NCBI GenBank assembly: GCA_965209045.1
Contig: CBDBPW010000001.1
Span: 620,001-684,000, forward strand
DNA: 64,000 bases
DNA from: JAJEFO01 sp965209045
GTDB lineage: Bacteria > Pseudomonadota > Alphaproteobacteria > Rhodobacterales > Rhodobacteraceae
Direction: 5' to 3'
Part shown: one piece after another, positions 15,996-24,459 of the stretch
Layout of the letters: every line of letters begins with the position of its first letter
Numbering within the stretch: the first letter of the stretch is position 1
The notes under the pieces: model-generated
Told to the model about the DNA's origin: nothing
Seen by the model: only the letters and a program-made list of their open reading frames with translations
Databases searched by the model: none
Position numbers and translations under genes: made by a program

Positions 15996-16984
15996 AGTGT
16001 CTCTCCCAAATGCCAGCAGCTTGCTTCATGCGACGCTGCGCCGCTTCGGCCCGGCTTCGGACTGGGACGCTGTGAACGGCAAACATCGGTCGCGAGCGGG
16101 CAGCGTGGCGCGAATTTGCAGCCTGCAGTCTTCTCTGTCAGCGGCGGCGGCTGGCCTTGGATGGCGTAGAGCCGGGCGACCTTGGCATCAATGCTGGGCA
16201 CAGACTTCAGAAGTGCTTGGGTATATGGATGGGATGGCGCGGCAAACACATCCTTCACCGTCCCGCTTTCGACGATCCTGCCGCCATACATGACCGCGAG
16301 CCTGTGGCAGAGGTGTGCGACAATGCCCAGATCATGGGTGATGAAGATAATGGCAGCACCTGTGTTTTTCTGAATTCCTTCAAGAAGTTGCAGGTATTGT
16401 AGTTGGATCGTCACATCCAGCGCGGTGGTCGGCTCGTCCGCAATGATGAGTTTCGGCGCGCTCGAAAAGGCGATGGCGCCAACAACCCGCTGTTTCATCC
16501 CGCCGCTCATCTGATGCGGATAGGCGTACAAACGGCGCTCGGCGTCGGCAACATTCACCTTCTTCAACACATCTATTGCCTTGCCCAGCAGTGAACGCTT
16601 TGGTTGTTGCGGATTGTCGAGCTTGAGCGCCTCGATGACCTGATTTCCAATGGTATAGACGGGGTTGAGCGAGGTGTGCGGATCTTGCAGGATCATCGCG
16701 ATTTCGCGACCGCGGACCTTGGTCAGGTCTGCGTCTGAGAATTGCGACAAGTCCTTTCCATCGAAAAGGATCTGCCCACCTGCGATGCGTCCGATCTTCT
16801 TTGGCAGGACTTGGATGATCGAGTTGGCGGTCATCGATTTGCCGCTGCCGGATTCTCCAACGATTCCAAGTGTCTCGCCGCGCCCGACCGTGAAGCTTAC
16901 ATCGTCCACAACAGGCGTCGTACCCGCTGCAAGGTCAAGAACGGTCGTCAGGTTGCGCACATCCAGAAGGGGCTCGTTGCACAT
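15992..16984 (-). CDS. peptide/opine ABC transporter ATP-binding protein (OppD/DppD-type)
   Basis: A 330-residue ATPase, partner of the OppF-type subunit. Walker A is GESGSGKSM, signature SGGMKQR, Walker B LIIADEPTTALDV, with a switch His in FITHDLGI. The oligo_HPY C terminus (PPPLTEKTAGCKFAPRCPLA) contains the cysteines seen in iron-sulfur-bearing OppD-type subunits. Two bases separate it from the DppC-type permease upstream and 4 bp overlap it with the next ATPase, so expression is coupled. Confidence 0.92.
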   Translation of the reverse strand: MCNEPLLDVRNLTTVLDLAAGTTPVVDDVSFTVGRGETLGIVGESGSGKSMTANSIIQVLPKKIGRIAGGQILFDGKDLSQFSDADLTKVRGREIAMILQDPHTSLNPVYTIGNQVIEALKLDNPQQPKRSLLGKAIDVLKKVNVADAERRLYAYPHQMSGGMKQRVVGAIAFSSAPKLIIADEPTTALDVTIQLQYLQLLEGIQKNTGAAIIFITHDLGIVAHLCHRLAVMYGGRIVESGTVKDVFAAPSHPYTQALLKSVPSIDAKVARLYAIQGQPPPLTEKTAGCKFAPRCPLATDVCRSQRPSPKPGRSGAASHEASCWHLGETL

Positions 16985-16985
16985 G

Positions 16986-17840
16986 TCACACCGACCTCGA
17001 TTTCGGGTCGAGAATGTCGCGCAGGGTGTCTCCCAACACGTTTACGGACATGACCGTCAACAGAATGGCGAGGCCGGGAAAGAAAGAAATCCACCAGCTG
17101 GACACGATGAGCTGGCGTCCGTCTGCGACCAGCAGCCCCCAAGCTGGAGTCGGTCGTGGAATGCCGATGCCAAGGAAGCTCAGGGTCGCTTCCAGAATGA
17201 TGACGACGCCGATTTGCAAAGTTCCAAGTACAACGATCGTGTTTATGATATTCGGAAGAATGTATTTCCACATGATCCGGTATTCGGATGCTCCGAGCAC
17301 GCGCGCGCGCGCAACGAAGTCCAGCTCGCGCAAGGCAAGCGTCTCTGCCCGAACTTGTCGCGCAAAGTAGCCCCAGATCACAAAGATCACCACGAAGATG
17401 ACAAGTTCAAAGCTGGGGCCGGAGACCGAGGCGAGGGCCAGCGCAAGCAAGATGCTTGGCAATGCGAAGGTGATGTCGACGGCGCGCATGATGGTCGCGT
17501 CCCACCAACCGCGAAGAAAGCCGGCAATCAATCCAAGGGCTGTGCCGACCACGGCTCCAAGAAGAATTCCGACCATCGAGATCCCGAGCGCAAATTTGGC
17601 GCCGTGAATGATCCGGCTGAAGACATCGCGTCCAAGCCGGTCGGTGCCGAGGATGAACTCGGTTGTTCCTCCGAAGAACAAGGGCGGTTCCAGACGGCTG
17701 CGGATGTTGGCCTTGTAGGGATCATGCGGCGCGATGAAGTCCGCAAGCAGCGCAGGAATGACCAGTACGATCACCAGTACGACAAAAGCAGCACCTGGAA
17801 CGCTCAACATGAACCTTGAGAGTCTCCCTATCCTGCCCAT
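16986..17840 (-). CDS. peptide/opine ABC transporter permease (DppC-type)
   Basis: A 284-residue membrane protein with an N-terminal helix and five more. It has the DppC/OppC HDPYKANIRSRLEPP-like periplasmic start and LGTDRLGRDVFSRIIHGA, the family's L-G-T-D-x-x-G-R-D. The EAA-type coupling loop reads ARVLGASEYRIMWKYILPN. It forms the translocation pore with the DppB-type subunit 3 bases upstream. Unremarkable member of the operon. Confidence 0.92.
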   Translation of the reverse strand: MGRIGRLSRFMLSVPGAAFVVLVIVLVIPALLADFIAPHDPYKANIRSRLEPPLFFGGTTEFILGTDRLGRDVFSRIIHGAKFALGISMVGILLGAVVGTALGLIAGFLRGWWDATIMRAVDITFALPSILLALALASVSGPSFELVIFVVIFVIWGYFARQVRAETLALRELDFVARARVLGASEYRIMWKYILPNIINTIVVLGTLQIGVVIILEATLSFLGIGIPRPTPAWGLLVADGRQLIVSSWWISFFPGLAILLTVMSVNVLGDTLRDILDPKSRSV

Positions 17841-17843
17841 TCA

Positions 17844-18764
17844 TCAATCCTGCCGAATTCTTGGGTCGATCAGCCCGTAAACGATGTCGATCACGAGGTT
17901 TGCGAAAAGGTAGAACACAGCAAAGAACAACACGACAAATTGGACGACCGGGAAATCTCGGCCACGGATGGCTTCGAGCGCCAGAAGGCCAGTGCCGGGC
18001 CAGGCAAAGACGGTTTCGATGACCACCGAACCTGTCAGCAGCGAGCCTGCAAGGACACCGAAGTAGGTGACAGGGACAATCGCGGCATTCCGGAAGGCGT
18101 GCTTCCAGATCACCACGTTTTCGGTCAGGCCTTTGACTTTGGCAAACCTTACGTACTCAGAATCCAGGACTTCCAGCATCGCCGATCTGGTCAGTCGCGT
18201 AAGCGCGGCAACTTGAAACCAGGCCATGGCAACGGCAGGGAGGATCATGTACGAAAGCCCGCCAAGCCCGGATGTAGGGAACCAGCCCAGGGTGACTGCA
18301 AATATCCACATCAGGACGATTGCCAGCCAGAATGCCGGCAGCGACTGTCCGAGCAGAGCGATGACACTGGCCCCTCGATCCAGAGGGGAGTTCCGATAGA
18401 CAGCGGCCAGCACGCCCAGCGGAATGGACGCGACAACACTGATGAGGATTGCGAGACCGCCCAGCTTCAATGTCGCCGGAAGACGCTCCAGGACGACCCT
18501 GGATGCAGATTTGCCTTTCCACTTCGTGGACTGCCCGAAGTCCCCGCGCAGTGCGTTGCCAATAAAGGTGACGTATTGAACGTGATAGGGTCGATCCAGA
18601 CCAAGATGCTTGGTCAGGTCTTCAATCTGCTGCGGGGTCGCGTCGTCGGGCAGCATCGCGTCGACCGGGTCTCCGGTCAAATGGCTGAGGCTGAACACGA
18701 CAATTGTCACGACGAAAAGCGAGATCATCGCCTGCGAGAACCGTATGAGCATGAAGCGAAGCAA
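17844..18764 (-). CDS. peptide/opine ABC transporter permease (DppB-type)
   Basis: 306 residues with six helices. The N-terminal MLIRFSQAMISLFVVTIVVF followed by GDPVDAMLPDDATPQQIE is classic DppB. The coupling loop is ARVxG-like (FAKVKGLTENVVIWKHAFRN). It is the first membrane gene after the lactonase, with a 74-bp gap that contains no clear hairpin. Its partner permease is immediately downstream. Confidence 0.92.
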   Translation of the reverse strand: MLRFMLIRFSQAMISLFVVTIVVFSLSHLTGDPVDAMLPDDATPQQIEDLTKHLGLDRPYHVQYVTFIGNALRGDFGQSTKWKGKSASRVVLERLPATLKLGGLAILISVVASIPLGVLAAVYRNSPLDRGASVIALLGQSLPAFWLAIVLMWIFAVTLGWFPTSGLGGLSYMILPAVAMAWFQVAALTRLTRSAMLEVLDSEYVRFAKVKGLTENVVIWKHAFRNAAIVPVTYFGVLAGSLLTGSVVIETVFAWPGTGLLALEAIRGRDFPVVQFVVLFFAVFYLFANLVIDIVYGLIDPRIRQD

Positions 18765-18838
18765 AGCGCGCTCAATTTGCCTCCGTTGCTACTGCCCGTT
18801 CTACCATTGCATCTCGCTGTCTCAAGATCTGCGCGAGA

Positions 18839-19891
18839 TCAGACGATCTCGACCCAGCCGGGTTCAGAGCCAGTCGGAAGTTTGCTGATCTTCTTCGGAG
18901 GCTCAGAAGGGTCGGATACGTCAAAGACCTCAAGGCAGTCGCCCTTCAGTGCGGCAACGACCAGGAAGCGGCCATTGGGCGTGACATCGAAATCTCGCGG
19001 GTTGTTTGCGGTGTCCACAAGCTTGCGGTTCGAGATGTGGCCGCTCTCAGGATTGAGGTCCCAGGCGGCGAGGGTATTGCCGCGCCGTTCGGTTGCGAAC
19101 AGCCGGTCACCATTGGGCGAGACATGAACGGCGGCGCCCCAGGGATCGCCCTCTAGGTCGGGGCCGATGTGCCAGTCGCGCATGATCTCGTGCAGGCTGC
19201 CGTCCACAGGGTTCAGGCGATAGACGACCAGGCTGCCGTCACGCTCATTCAGAAGGTAGAGAAAGCGCCGGTTCGGGTGGAAGGCGAGGTGGCGGCTTCC
19301 GGCGCCGGGGCTCTGGTGGATGGCATCGGGCGTGTTCGGGCTTAGGGTTCCGCAGTTTTCATCGAACTTGAACGCATAGAGCAGGTGAGAGAACAGGCTT
19401 GGCGCATAGGCAAAGCGATTGGACGGATCGGTCAGGATGAGATGCGCCCCGCTGGCTTTGGCGACCACGTCCGAGGGTGTTTCCTGAACCTGCCCGCGCG
19501 GTCCAATCGGATGCACCACGATCACGCTGGAGGGGACGGAGGCCCCCATAAGGAATTCGCCCGTGTGATCAACGGAAACATGGTTGAGCTGGGCCATGAC
19601 GGGCGTGGCGGACAGGAAGGTCAGTTTGCCTGACGCGGGCTCAACGGCATAAGTATCGATCCGGTCCTGTTCCTCACCGTCCTTCATGCCGATGACCGAG
19701 ACATGGATGCGGCTGCCATCCTTGGACCTGGTCAGAGGCATGCCGCGCCCGGCCCATCCCTTGCCCTTCTCCTCGGCCGAAATCATTTGGACCTGTTCAA
19801 GCGACCCCGAAATCGCGCAACCGGCGAAAACGTTGACTTCATTCCCGGACAGGCAGGATACGTAGCATTTGTACGGGAGCGAATTGTTCAA
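18839..19891 (-). CDS. lactonase-family beta-propeller (6-phosphogluconolactonase-like)
   Basis: A seven-bladed propeller of the Pgl/lactonase_7 type. It shows repeated blade edges (LNHVSVDHTGEFLMGA, HLILTDPSNRFAYAP, HLAFHPNRRFLYLLNE, AVHVSPNGDRLFATER, FDVTPNGRFLVVAALK). The order and spacing fit the family, including the AAVHVSPNG and NPRDFDVTP segments near the active site. I start it at TTG 19891, because the longer GTG start at 19963 lies inside a 13-bp hairpin. The start remains uncertain. It lies between the binding protein and permeases of a peptide-type ABC operon, hinting that the imported compound becomes, or contains, a lactone. Confidence 0.75.
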   Translation of the reverse strand: MNNSLPYKCYVSCLSGNEVNVFAGCAISGSLEQVQMISAEEKGKGWAGRGMPLTRSKDGSRIHVSVIGMKDGEEQDRIDTYAVEPASGKLTFLSATPVMAQLNHVSVDHTGEFLMGASVPSSVIVVHPIGPRGQVQETPSDVVAKASGAHLILTDPSNRFAYAPSLFSHLLYAFKFDENCGTLSPNTPDAIHQSPGAGSRHLAFHPNRRFLYLLNERDGSLVVYRLNPVDGSLHEIMRDWHIGPDLEGDPWGAAVHVSPNGDRLFATERRGNTLAAWDLNPESGHISNRKLVDTANNPRDFDVTPNGRFLVVAALKGDCLEVFDVSDPSEPPKKISKLPTGSEPGWVEIV

Positions 19892-19953
19892 GGGGGCAGT
19901 ACTTTTTCTTGGTCGATGCGGTCGGCGGACGAGCGAAGTTGACAGAATGACGA

Positions 19954-19988
19954 GCCGGGCCACCGCATCTTCGCGGCGGTGGCCCGGC
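19954..19988 (-). terminator. GC-rich hairpin after the ABC binding-protein gene
   Basis: GCCGGGCCACCGC (19954-19966) pairs perfectly with GCGGTGGCCCGGC (19976-19988) around a 9-base loop. It lies right after the solute-binding-protein stop in its direction of transcription. Only a weak T-rich stretch follows, so it probably attenuates rather than fully ends transcription. Confidence 0.6.
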
Positions 19989-20001
19989 CCATTGCGTGAA
20001 C

Positions 20002-21606
20002 TCAGTTGGCAGCCTTGATCAGGTGCCAGTGGCTGACGCTGTTGGTTGTCACGCCCGGGAAGGTCCAGTCGCTGACAACCTCGGGGTCAACGGTGACCTC
20101 GGCAAAGACAATTGCGAGCGGCATGTCGACATATTGCTCGAACAGATAGGTGAAAGCTTCGGAAGCAATCGCATCTCGCTCATCGGGGTCAATGGTTGCG
20201 GTCAGCTTGTCCGCGAGACCCTCAATCTTGTCGTCTTCAAACCCGCCGTAAGGCGTCCCACGCTCGGTATGGAAGTTCACAAGCGCGGCCTCGGTCGGGC
20301 GCAGCGGGGCGTTCCGCACCGGGCTTATCATGAAGGATTCGCGCGCGCGTCCCAACGCGCCGAGTTTGGGCCAGTCCATCTCGCGCAATTCGGTCTGAAG
20401 GCCGACTTCCTCGAAATAGACTTGGAGAAGTTCCGACATGACCGGAAACTCGGGATTACCGGCAAGGGTCGAGGAAACAATCGGGATCATCGGGTCCGGG
20501 AAGGCATCGGGATAGCCGGCTTCAGCCAGAAGCTCCCTGGCGCGTTCCGGGTCAAAGCCGTACATTTCGTCGAACCGCTCCATCAACTCAGGTACATATC
20601 CTTCGTTGCGCGAGTCCATCAACCAGCTTGGAGTGGGCTCGGCGCGGCCATCATAAAGCACGTCGATCATTTCTTCGCGATTGAGCGCACGGTTCATGGC
20701 TTCGCGCACCTTGATGTTCCACCACGGCAGGTCCGGGCGGTATGCCGGGTCCCCGGATTTGCCGTACATGCCATTGAAGATCGCGCCGGTCGCCATCGCC
20801 GGGTTCTGGGACGAGACTATCTTCTTGCCTGCCTCCAGCGCTTGTTTCTGCAACTCGCGCGGAATGCTGGCGATCTGCGCCTCGCCGGACAAAAGCAGTG
20901 CAAGAATCGTGGCCTGCTCCTGCACGTAGCGGATTTCAAGCTCCTTGAAGTCCGGAACCGTGCCCTGCCAGTGGTTCTCGACACGCTCGAATGTGACACC
21001 CACGCCGGGAACACGCTCGACATACTGATAAGCGGAGGTGCCTGCCGGTTTGGTGTTGTAGCCCTCGACACCCTCGGCGTCGTATTGCGCCTTGCTGTAG
21101 ATCACGAGTGATCCTCGACCAGCATGCTGGAAGGCATAGTTGGTACGCGGCGAGTCGAAGGTGAAGACAACGGTGTGATCGTCGATGGCTTCAGCAGATT
21201 TCGCACGCAAGTGTTCTATTGAGTTTATCGTGCTGTCAGGACCGGTTGTAAGGTCGTAGCTGTGGACAACATCGGCCGCTGTGACGGGTCCCCATCCGAA
21301 ATGAAACTCGGCTTCGGGCTTCAGCTTGAACGTCCACTCCGTGAACCCTTCGTTCGCCGACCAGCTTTCTGCGAGTTCCGAGTTGTCGTACTTTCCGGTG
21401 ATCGGATCGTGGCCAACCAAAGCTTGGAAATTTGGCAATCTCTCTCCTGTACCGCCCCAAAACAGGTTAGATTGGTTCTGTGGCAGCGTTGTCGCAAAGA
21501 CCACACGGTCCGCAGCATAGACTTGAGCGCCGACCCCGATTGCCAAGAACCCACCTGCGACAAGCGCAAGGGCCTTGACAGGTCGACAAGACAATTGTCG
21601 TTCCAC
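20002..21606 (-). CDS. ABC transporter substrate-binding protein, family 5 (DppA/OppA-like)
   Basis: 534 residues. Signal peptide from the GTG start (CRPVKALALVAGGFLAIGVG, cleaved near QVYA-A). The body is a SBP_bac_5 receptor: LVGHDPITGKYDNSELAESW, TEWTFKLKPEAEFHFG with TAADVVHSYD, and NIKVREAMNRALNREEMID. GTG 21606 is favoured over the frame's first ATG (21909) because GGGAGGAAGAAA precedes it and the signal peptide then falls at the N terminus. First gene of the lactonase/ABC operon. Confidence 0.88.
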   Translation of the reverse strand: MERQLSCRPVKALALVAGGFLAIGVGAQVYAADRVVFATTLPQNQSNLFWGGTGERLPNFQALVGHDPITGKYDNSELAESWSANEGFTEWTFKLKPEAEFHFGWGPVTAADVVHSYDLTTGPDSTINSIEHLRAKSAEAIDDHTVVFTFDSPRTNYAFQHAGRGSLVIYSKAQYDAEGVEGYNTKPAGTSAYQYVERVPGVGVTFERVENHWQGTVPDFKELEIRYVQEQATILALLLSGEAQIASIPRELQKQALEAGKKIVSSQNPAMATGAIFNGMYGKSGDPAYRPDLPWWNIKVREAMNRALNREEMIDVLYDGRAEPTPSWLMDSRNEGYVPELMERFDEMYGFDPERARELLAEAGYPDAFPDPMIPIVSSTLAGNPEFPVMSELLQVYFEEVGLQTELREMDWPKLGALGRARESFMISPVRNAPLRPTEAALVNFHTERGTPYGGFEDDKIEGLADKLTATIDPDERDAIASEAFTYLFEQYVDMPLAIVFAEVTVDPEVVSDWTFPGVTTNSVSHWHLIKAAN

Positions 21607-22027
21607 TTTCTTCCTCCCTTGAATGGTGCTTCTGAATACCAAATCACCGCCTAAACTCACTCTCACCAAGGTCCCGGTGAGGTCAGTTGAGCAAGCATAT
21701 TTAGTCTGTTCGCTGACGGTATTGCGTATAGGCGCAGAAGGCCTAGTTGTCAAGGTCGCCCATTCCCGCCTGTCGATAACACGCCGTATGTCCGCCGTAG
21801 GTAACATGCCATCTGTCCGGTGCGGCGTGTCCTCTTCAGGCACGATTGAACAACGGACACCGGCACATGACGTCCCGCCAGGTCTGAGGACCTGGTGCCA
21901 TATCCTCACTTTTCTTTATGCATCATCACGACAGTGAGGTATTGTAGTGATGTGAGGACAACACTCTGCAAGAACCGGCATCCCTGCAAGTGACATCTCC
22001 CATCGCCCCGAAACGGCAGTTGCAGCC
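21607..22027. other. intergenic, no gene recognised
   Basis: About 420 bp between the ABC binding-protein gene and the decayed antitoxin gene, transcribed in opposite directions. No protein-like frame and no certain promoter motif. Confidence 0.4.
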
Positions 22028-23225
22028 GTGCTTCCGCCCTCCGTCCGGATCCGGCGTCGCGGCCACGATGGCCATTCGGTCGATCTCGAAGTCAATGGAG
22101 AGCCCATCCGTGTCACGTGGATGGGTGAAGGAGGACTTCGACACTTGATTTATTCCGCAACGAGCGCAACATCGTCGCCCGCCGCCCGAAAACGGCCCAA
22201 GTTGCCGTGAAACGTGCATGGCATGAAGCCGAACACGCAAACGTCCATCAACGCGATGATCCGACTTGGATTTCGTCTTTTCCCGGCGTCGCGAAGCTCA
22301 TACCCGAATCATCGAAACAAAACAAGAACATTTTTGATCCGCGTCCGAGAAATGTTGCGTATGTTGCTTGATTGTGAGGCAGGCACGCGAGCTGATCGGT
22401 CGCCAGAAAGATCGCCCGGACGTTGCGGTCGCCCGGCGCATGTCGCTTGCCGCGCGCGAGCACCTTTCGGCCGCAGGGATCGGCTGGGTCGACGAAACCG
22501 GCGCCGCGGAGATCGCGCGCGGATCACTGGTCGTCTCCAGGGATGGTCATGTTCCAAGGTCGCCACGGAAGCCGCCGCATTGGACACCTGCAGTCCTGGC
22601 CATCGCTGAAGCCCTGCTCTGCGGCGGACGAACGACCGTCGGCGACATGCAGGAAGTCACGGCCCTGTCCGCTGGAAGCGCCACCAATGCCCTGCACACC
22701 CTCACCGACCTCGGCCTCCTGCATGCGGAAGCGCGCCGTGGACCGAACGCCGCCCGTCGAATTGCCGACCCGGACCGGCTGCTGGACGAATATGCAGCTG
22801 CGGCCGCAGCCCGGAAGCCTGCGGTCTCCATTTCGGTCGGCGTGACCAGGCGTGATCCGGTGGCGGGCCTGACCGACGCAGGCGGACAGTGGGATCATGC
22901 GGGAGTGCCATGGGCAGCCACTGGCGCCGTCGCCGGATTCGTGCTTGCGCCCTACCTGACAACGCTTGCGTCCAGCGCGGTCTACGTCGACGGCAAGACG
23001 GGCCCCGCCCTCGAATGGGCGGCCGCGAAAGCCGGACTGCGGCCAATCGAAGGCGGCAGGCTCACCCTTCGACCGTTCCCCACCGTCACGACCGCGCGTT
23101 TGGCCACAATGAGGAACGGCCTGCGCCTCGTTCCATGGCCCCGCGCCTACGCCGACCTTCGCATTGCCGGCGTGCGAGGCGAGTAAGCCTCCGAGCATCT
23201 CCGGGAGACTATGCATGGTCGATGA
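22028..23225 (+). pseudogene. AbiEi-family type IV antitoxin, interrupted and truncated
   Basis: The family's short N-terminal strand domain is at 22028-22150 (HSVDLEVNGEPIRVTWMGEG, then GLRHLI). The rest resumes at 22374 (VRQARELIGRQKDRPDVAVA, AAGIGWVDETGAAEI, KPPHWTPAVLAIAEALL, RPIEGGRLTLRPFPTVTT). Deleting 223 bp between two CTTGATT repeats joins them in frame. The body contains the winged helix (VTALSAGSATNALHTLTDLG) used for autorepression. A TAA at 23184-23186, where the family continues E-A-x-E-H-L-R-E, cuts 12 residues that are still readable to a TGA at 23225. TTG 22368 could restart a 272-residue protein without the N-terminal domain, so partial function is possible. Confidence 0.75.
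22144..22373. mobile_element. 223-bp insertion flanked by 7-bp direct repeats
   Basis: CTTGATT occurs at 22144-22150 and again at 22367-22373, bounding the sequence that splits the AbiEi-like gene. Removing one repeat plus the intervening DNA restores the reading frame exactly. Inside the ends, CAACGAGCGCAACAT (22158-22172) and ATGTTGCGTATGTTG (22352-22366) form an imperfect inverted repeat matching at 12 of 15 positions. The repeat is adjacent to the boundary on the right but offset by 7 bases on the left. It looks like a small non-autonomous (MITE-like) element with a target duplication. One open frame crosses it but resembles nothing known. Confidence 0.6.
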
Positions 23226-24030
23226 GCTGCCGCCCCGTTCCCGTGCGGCACGGGATGCAGCAGAAAGGGCGCTCATGCGCGTCGTCCACCACTACGGCGG
23301 AACGCCGGAATTCGTCTTGCTCGGAGGGCTGGTCCCGGAACTGCTTTGCACCGGCAGCGAGTTCCATCACGCGGGCACGATCGACGTGGACATGCAGGTT
23401 GGCTTCGAGATCGCCTGCGGGGCGGTGAACGCCGCACGCCTGGAACAAGCGCTTCGCAACGTCGGCTTCGCGCCCTAAGGCGCCACGATCTGGCGTTGGG
23501 TCGCGGATGGATCTGTCGGTTCGCCGATCGTCAAGTTCGAGCTGCTGGCCGACCTCGACGATCAACCGGCGGAAGCGACGATTGCGTTTGACGCGTGCGA
23601 CCAACTCGGTGCCGTGAACCTTCGCGACGCGCGACTTCGAAGTTCGCGAATTGAAAGCACGAGACGGCGACGTCACCAGGACAGCAGAGGTAAACGTCTC
23701 GGGCCTTGCCGGTTTCCTGCTTTCGAAGACCGCTGCCGCGCTTTCGCGCCGCAAGCCAAAGGACTGGTACGACGTTGCGTTCGTGCTGTTGCACAACGAT
23801 GCTGGCGGCACTGCGGCCGCGGCTGCCTCGGCAAGGGGACGCTTCAGCGGCGAGATCGCTGCACTCCAAGCCGCCATCAACGACCTTCAGGCCAACTTCC
23901 AGGATGCGGACGCCCAAGGAACGCGGGCATACGTCACCCAGATGCACATGGACCATCCGGAACTCGATCCCGAAACACTGGCTCCGACGCGGTCATCGCC
24001 GTCGAGGAGTTCTGTAGCTTACGGCATTCA
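23215..24030 (+). pseudogene. AbiEii-like nucleotidyltransferase toxin, broken
   Basis: The partner of the AbiEi-like gene. Its ATG overlaps the ancestral antitoxin stop by 11 bp. The frame gives EFVLLGGLVPELLCTGSEF and AGTIDVDMQVGFEIA, the G-G/D-x-D nucleotidyltransferase site. TAA follows at codon 88 (23476-23478), where Glu is expected before G..IWRW. The same frame then continues IVKFELLADLDDQPAEA to about 23625. A +1 shift moves it into TAEVNVSGLAGFLLSK, KPKDWYDVAFVLLHNDAGG. A second shift near 23975 leads to SDAVIAVEEFCSL. One nonsense codon and two frameshifts make this toxin dead. Confidence 0.7.
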
Positions 24031-24094
24031 GCCAATCGAGCGAACTGCCAGGTCGCCACGCTCCCGTCCGGACGCCCCTCCCCTGCCCTTGCGC

Positions 24095-24258
24095 TCACCT
24101 GCCTGCCACGCTGGGTATGGCACCCTGATCGCTGCTGCCGAGAGAGGTTGCCAAAGTCCCCAGGGACGCAATCCCCAGCCGCTCCGCCCGGTCAAGGCGC
24201 GCCTTGACAGAGGACGGGTACCAGGTCGCGCGTCCGCGGGGCGTCGGCATGCGCATCT
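24095..24258 (-). pseudogene. possible C-terminal scrap of a site-specific recombinase
   Basis: A 50-odd-residue minus-strand frame reads MRMPTPRGRATWYPSSVKAR then LDRAERLG. This is like the G-x-P-T-P-R-G-G-x-W-x-P-S-x-V-x-x-L motif in the recombinase domain of resolvase/invertase-family proteins. A TAG precedes it and nothing upstream extends it. A weak call, but it fits the mobile-element debris around the broken toxin-antitoxin pair. Confidence 0.3.
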
Positions 24259-24411
24259 CCTAGAGGAAGTCGCACATCTCGCGTTGCCTCACGCGTCTAT
24301 CTCTCCTCATCGCATTCCGGCACCAGCCAGGGAAGATTCTTGATCAATCCTTCGAGATTGTGGTCGTTCGTGCCGAAACCGCACGCCAAAGTGCATTGCT
24401 GTCCATGAAAG

Positions 24412-24436
24412 AAGGGGCGGTACCGGACCGCCCCTT
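24412..24436 (-). terminator. intrinsic terminator of the NitT/TauT-type ABC operon
   Basis: AAGGGGCGGT (24412-24421) pairs perfectly with ACCGCCCCTT (24427-24436) around a 5-base loop. On the minus strand a TTCTTTC tract follows. It sits 24 bp after the binding-protein stop, a classical position for a rho-independent terminator. Confidence 0.75.
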
Positions 24437-24459
24437 TCGCAAACGCGACGCCTGCTGCT

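Noticed and set aside
22028..22210. A separate 60-codon gene at 22028
   Set aside because: Its first 41 codons are the N-terminal domain of the AbiEi-like gene. The rest is translation into the insertion.
1592..23478. Reassigned stop codons (TAG at 1592; TAA at 23184 and 23476) that are read through
   Set aside because: TAG ends brnA and dctM normally, and the affected genes also carry frameshifts or an insertion in the AbiE-like locus. Decay explains all of it more simply.
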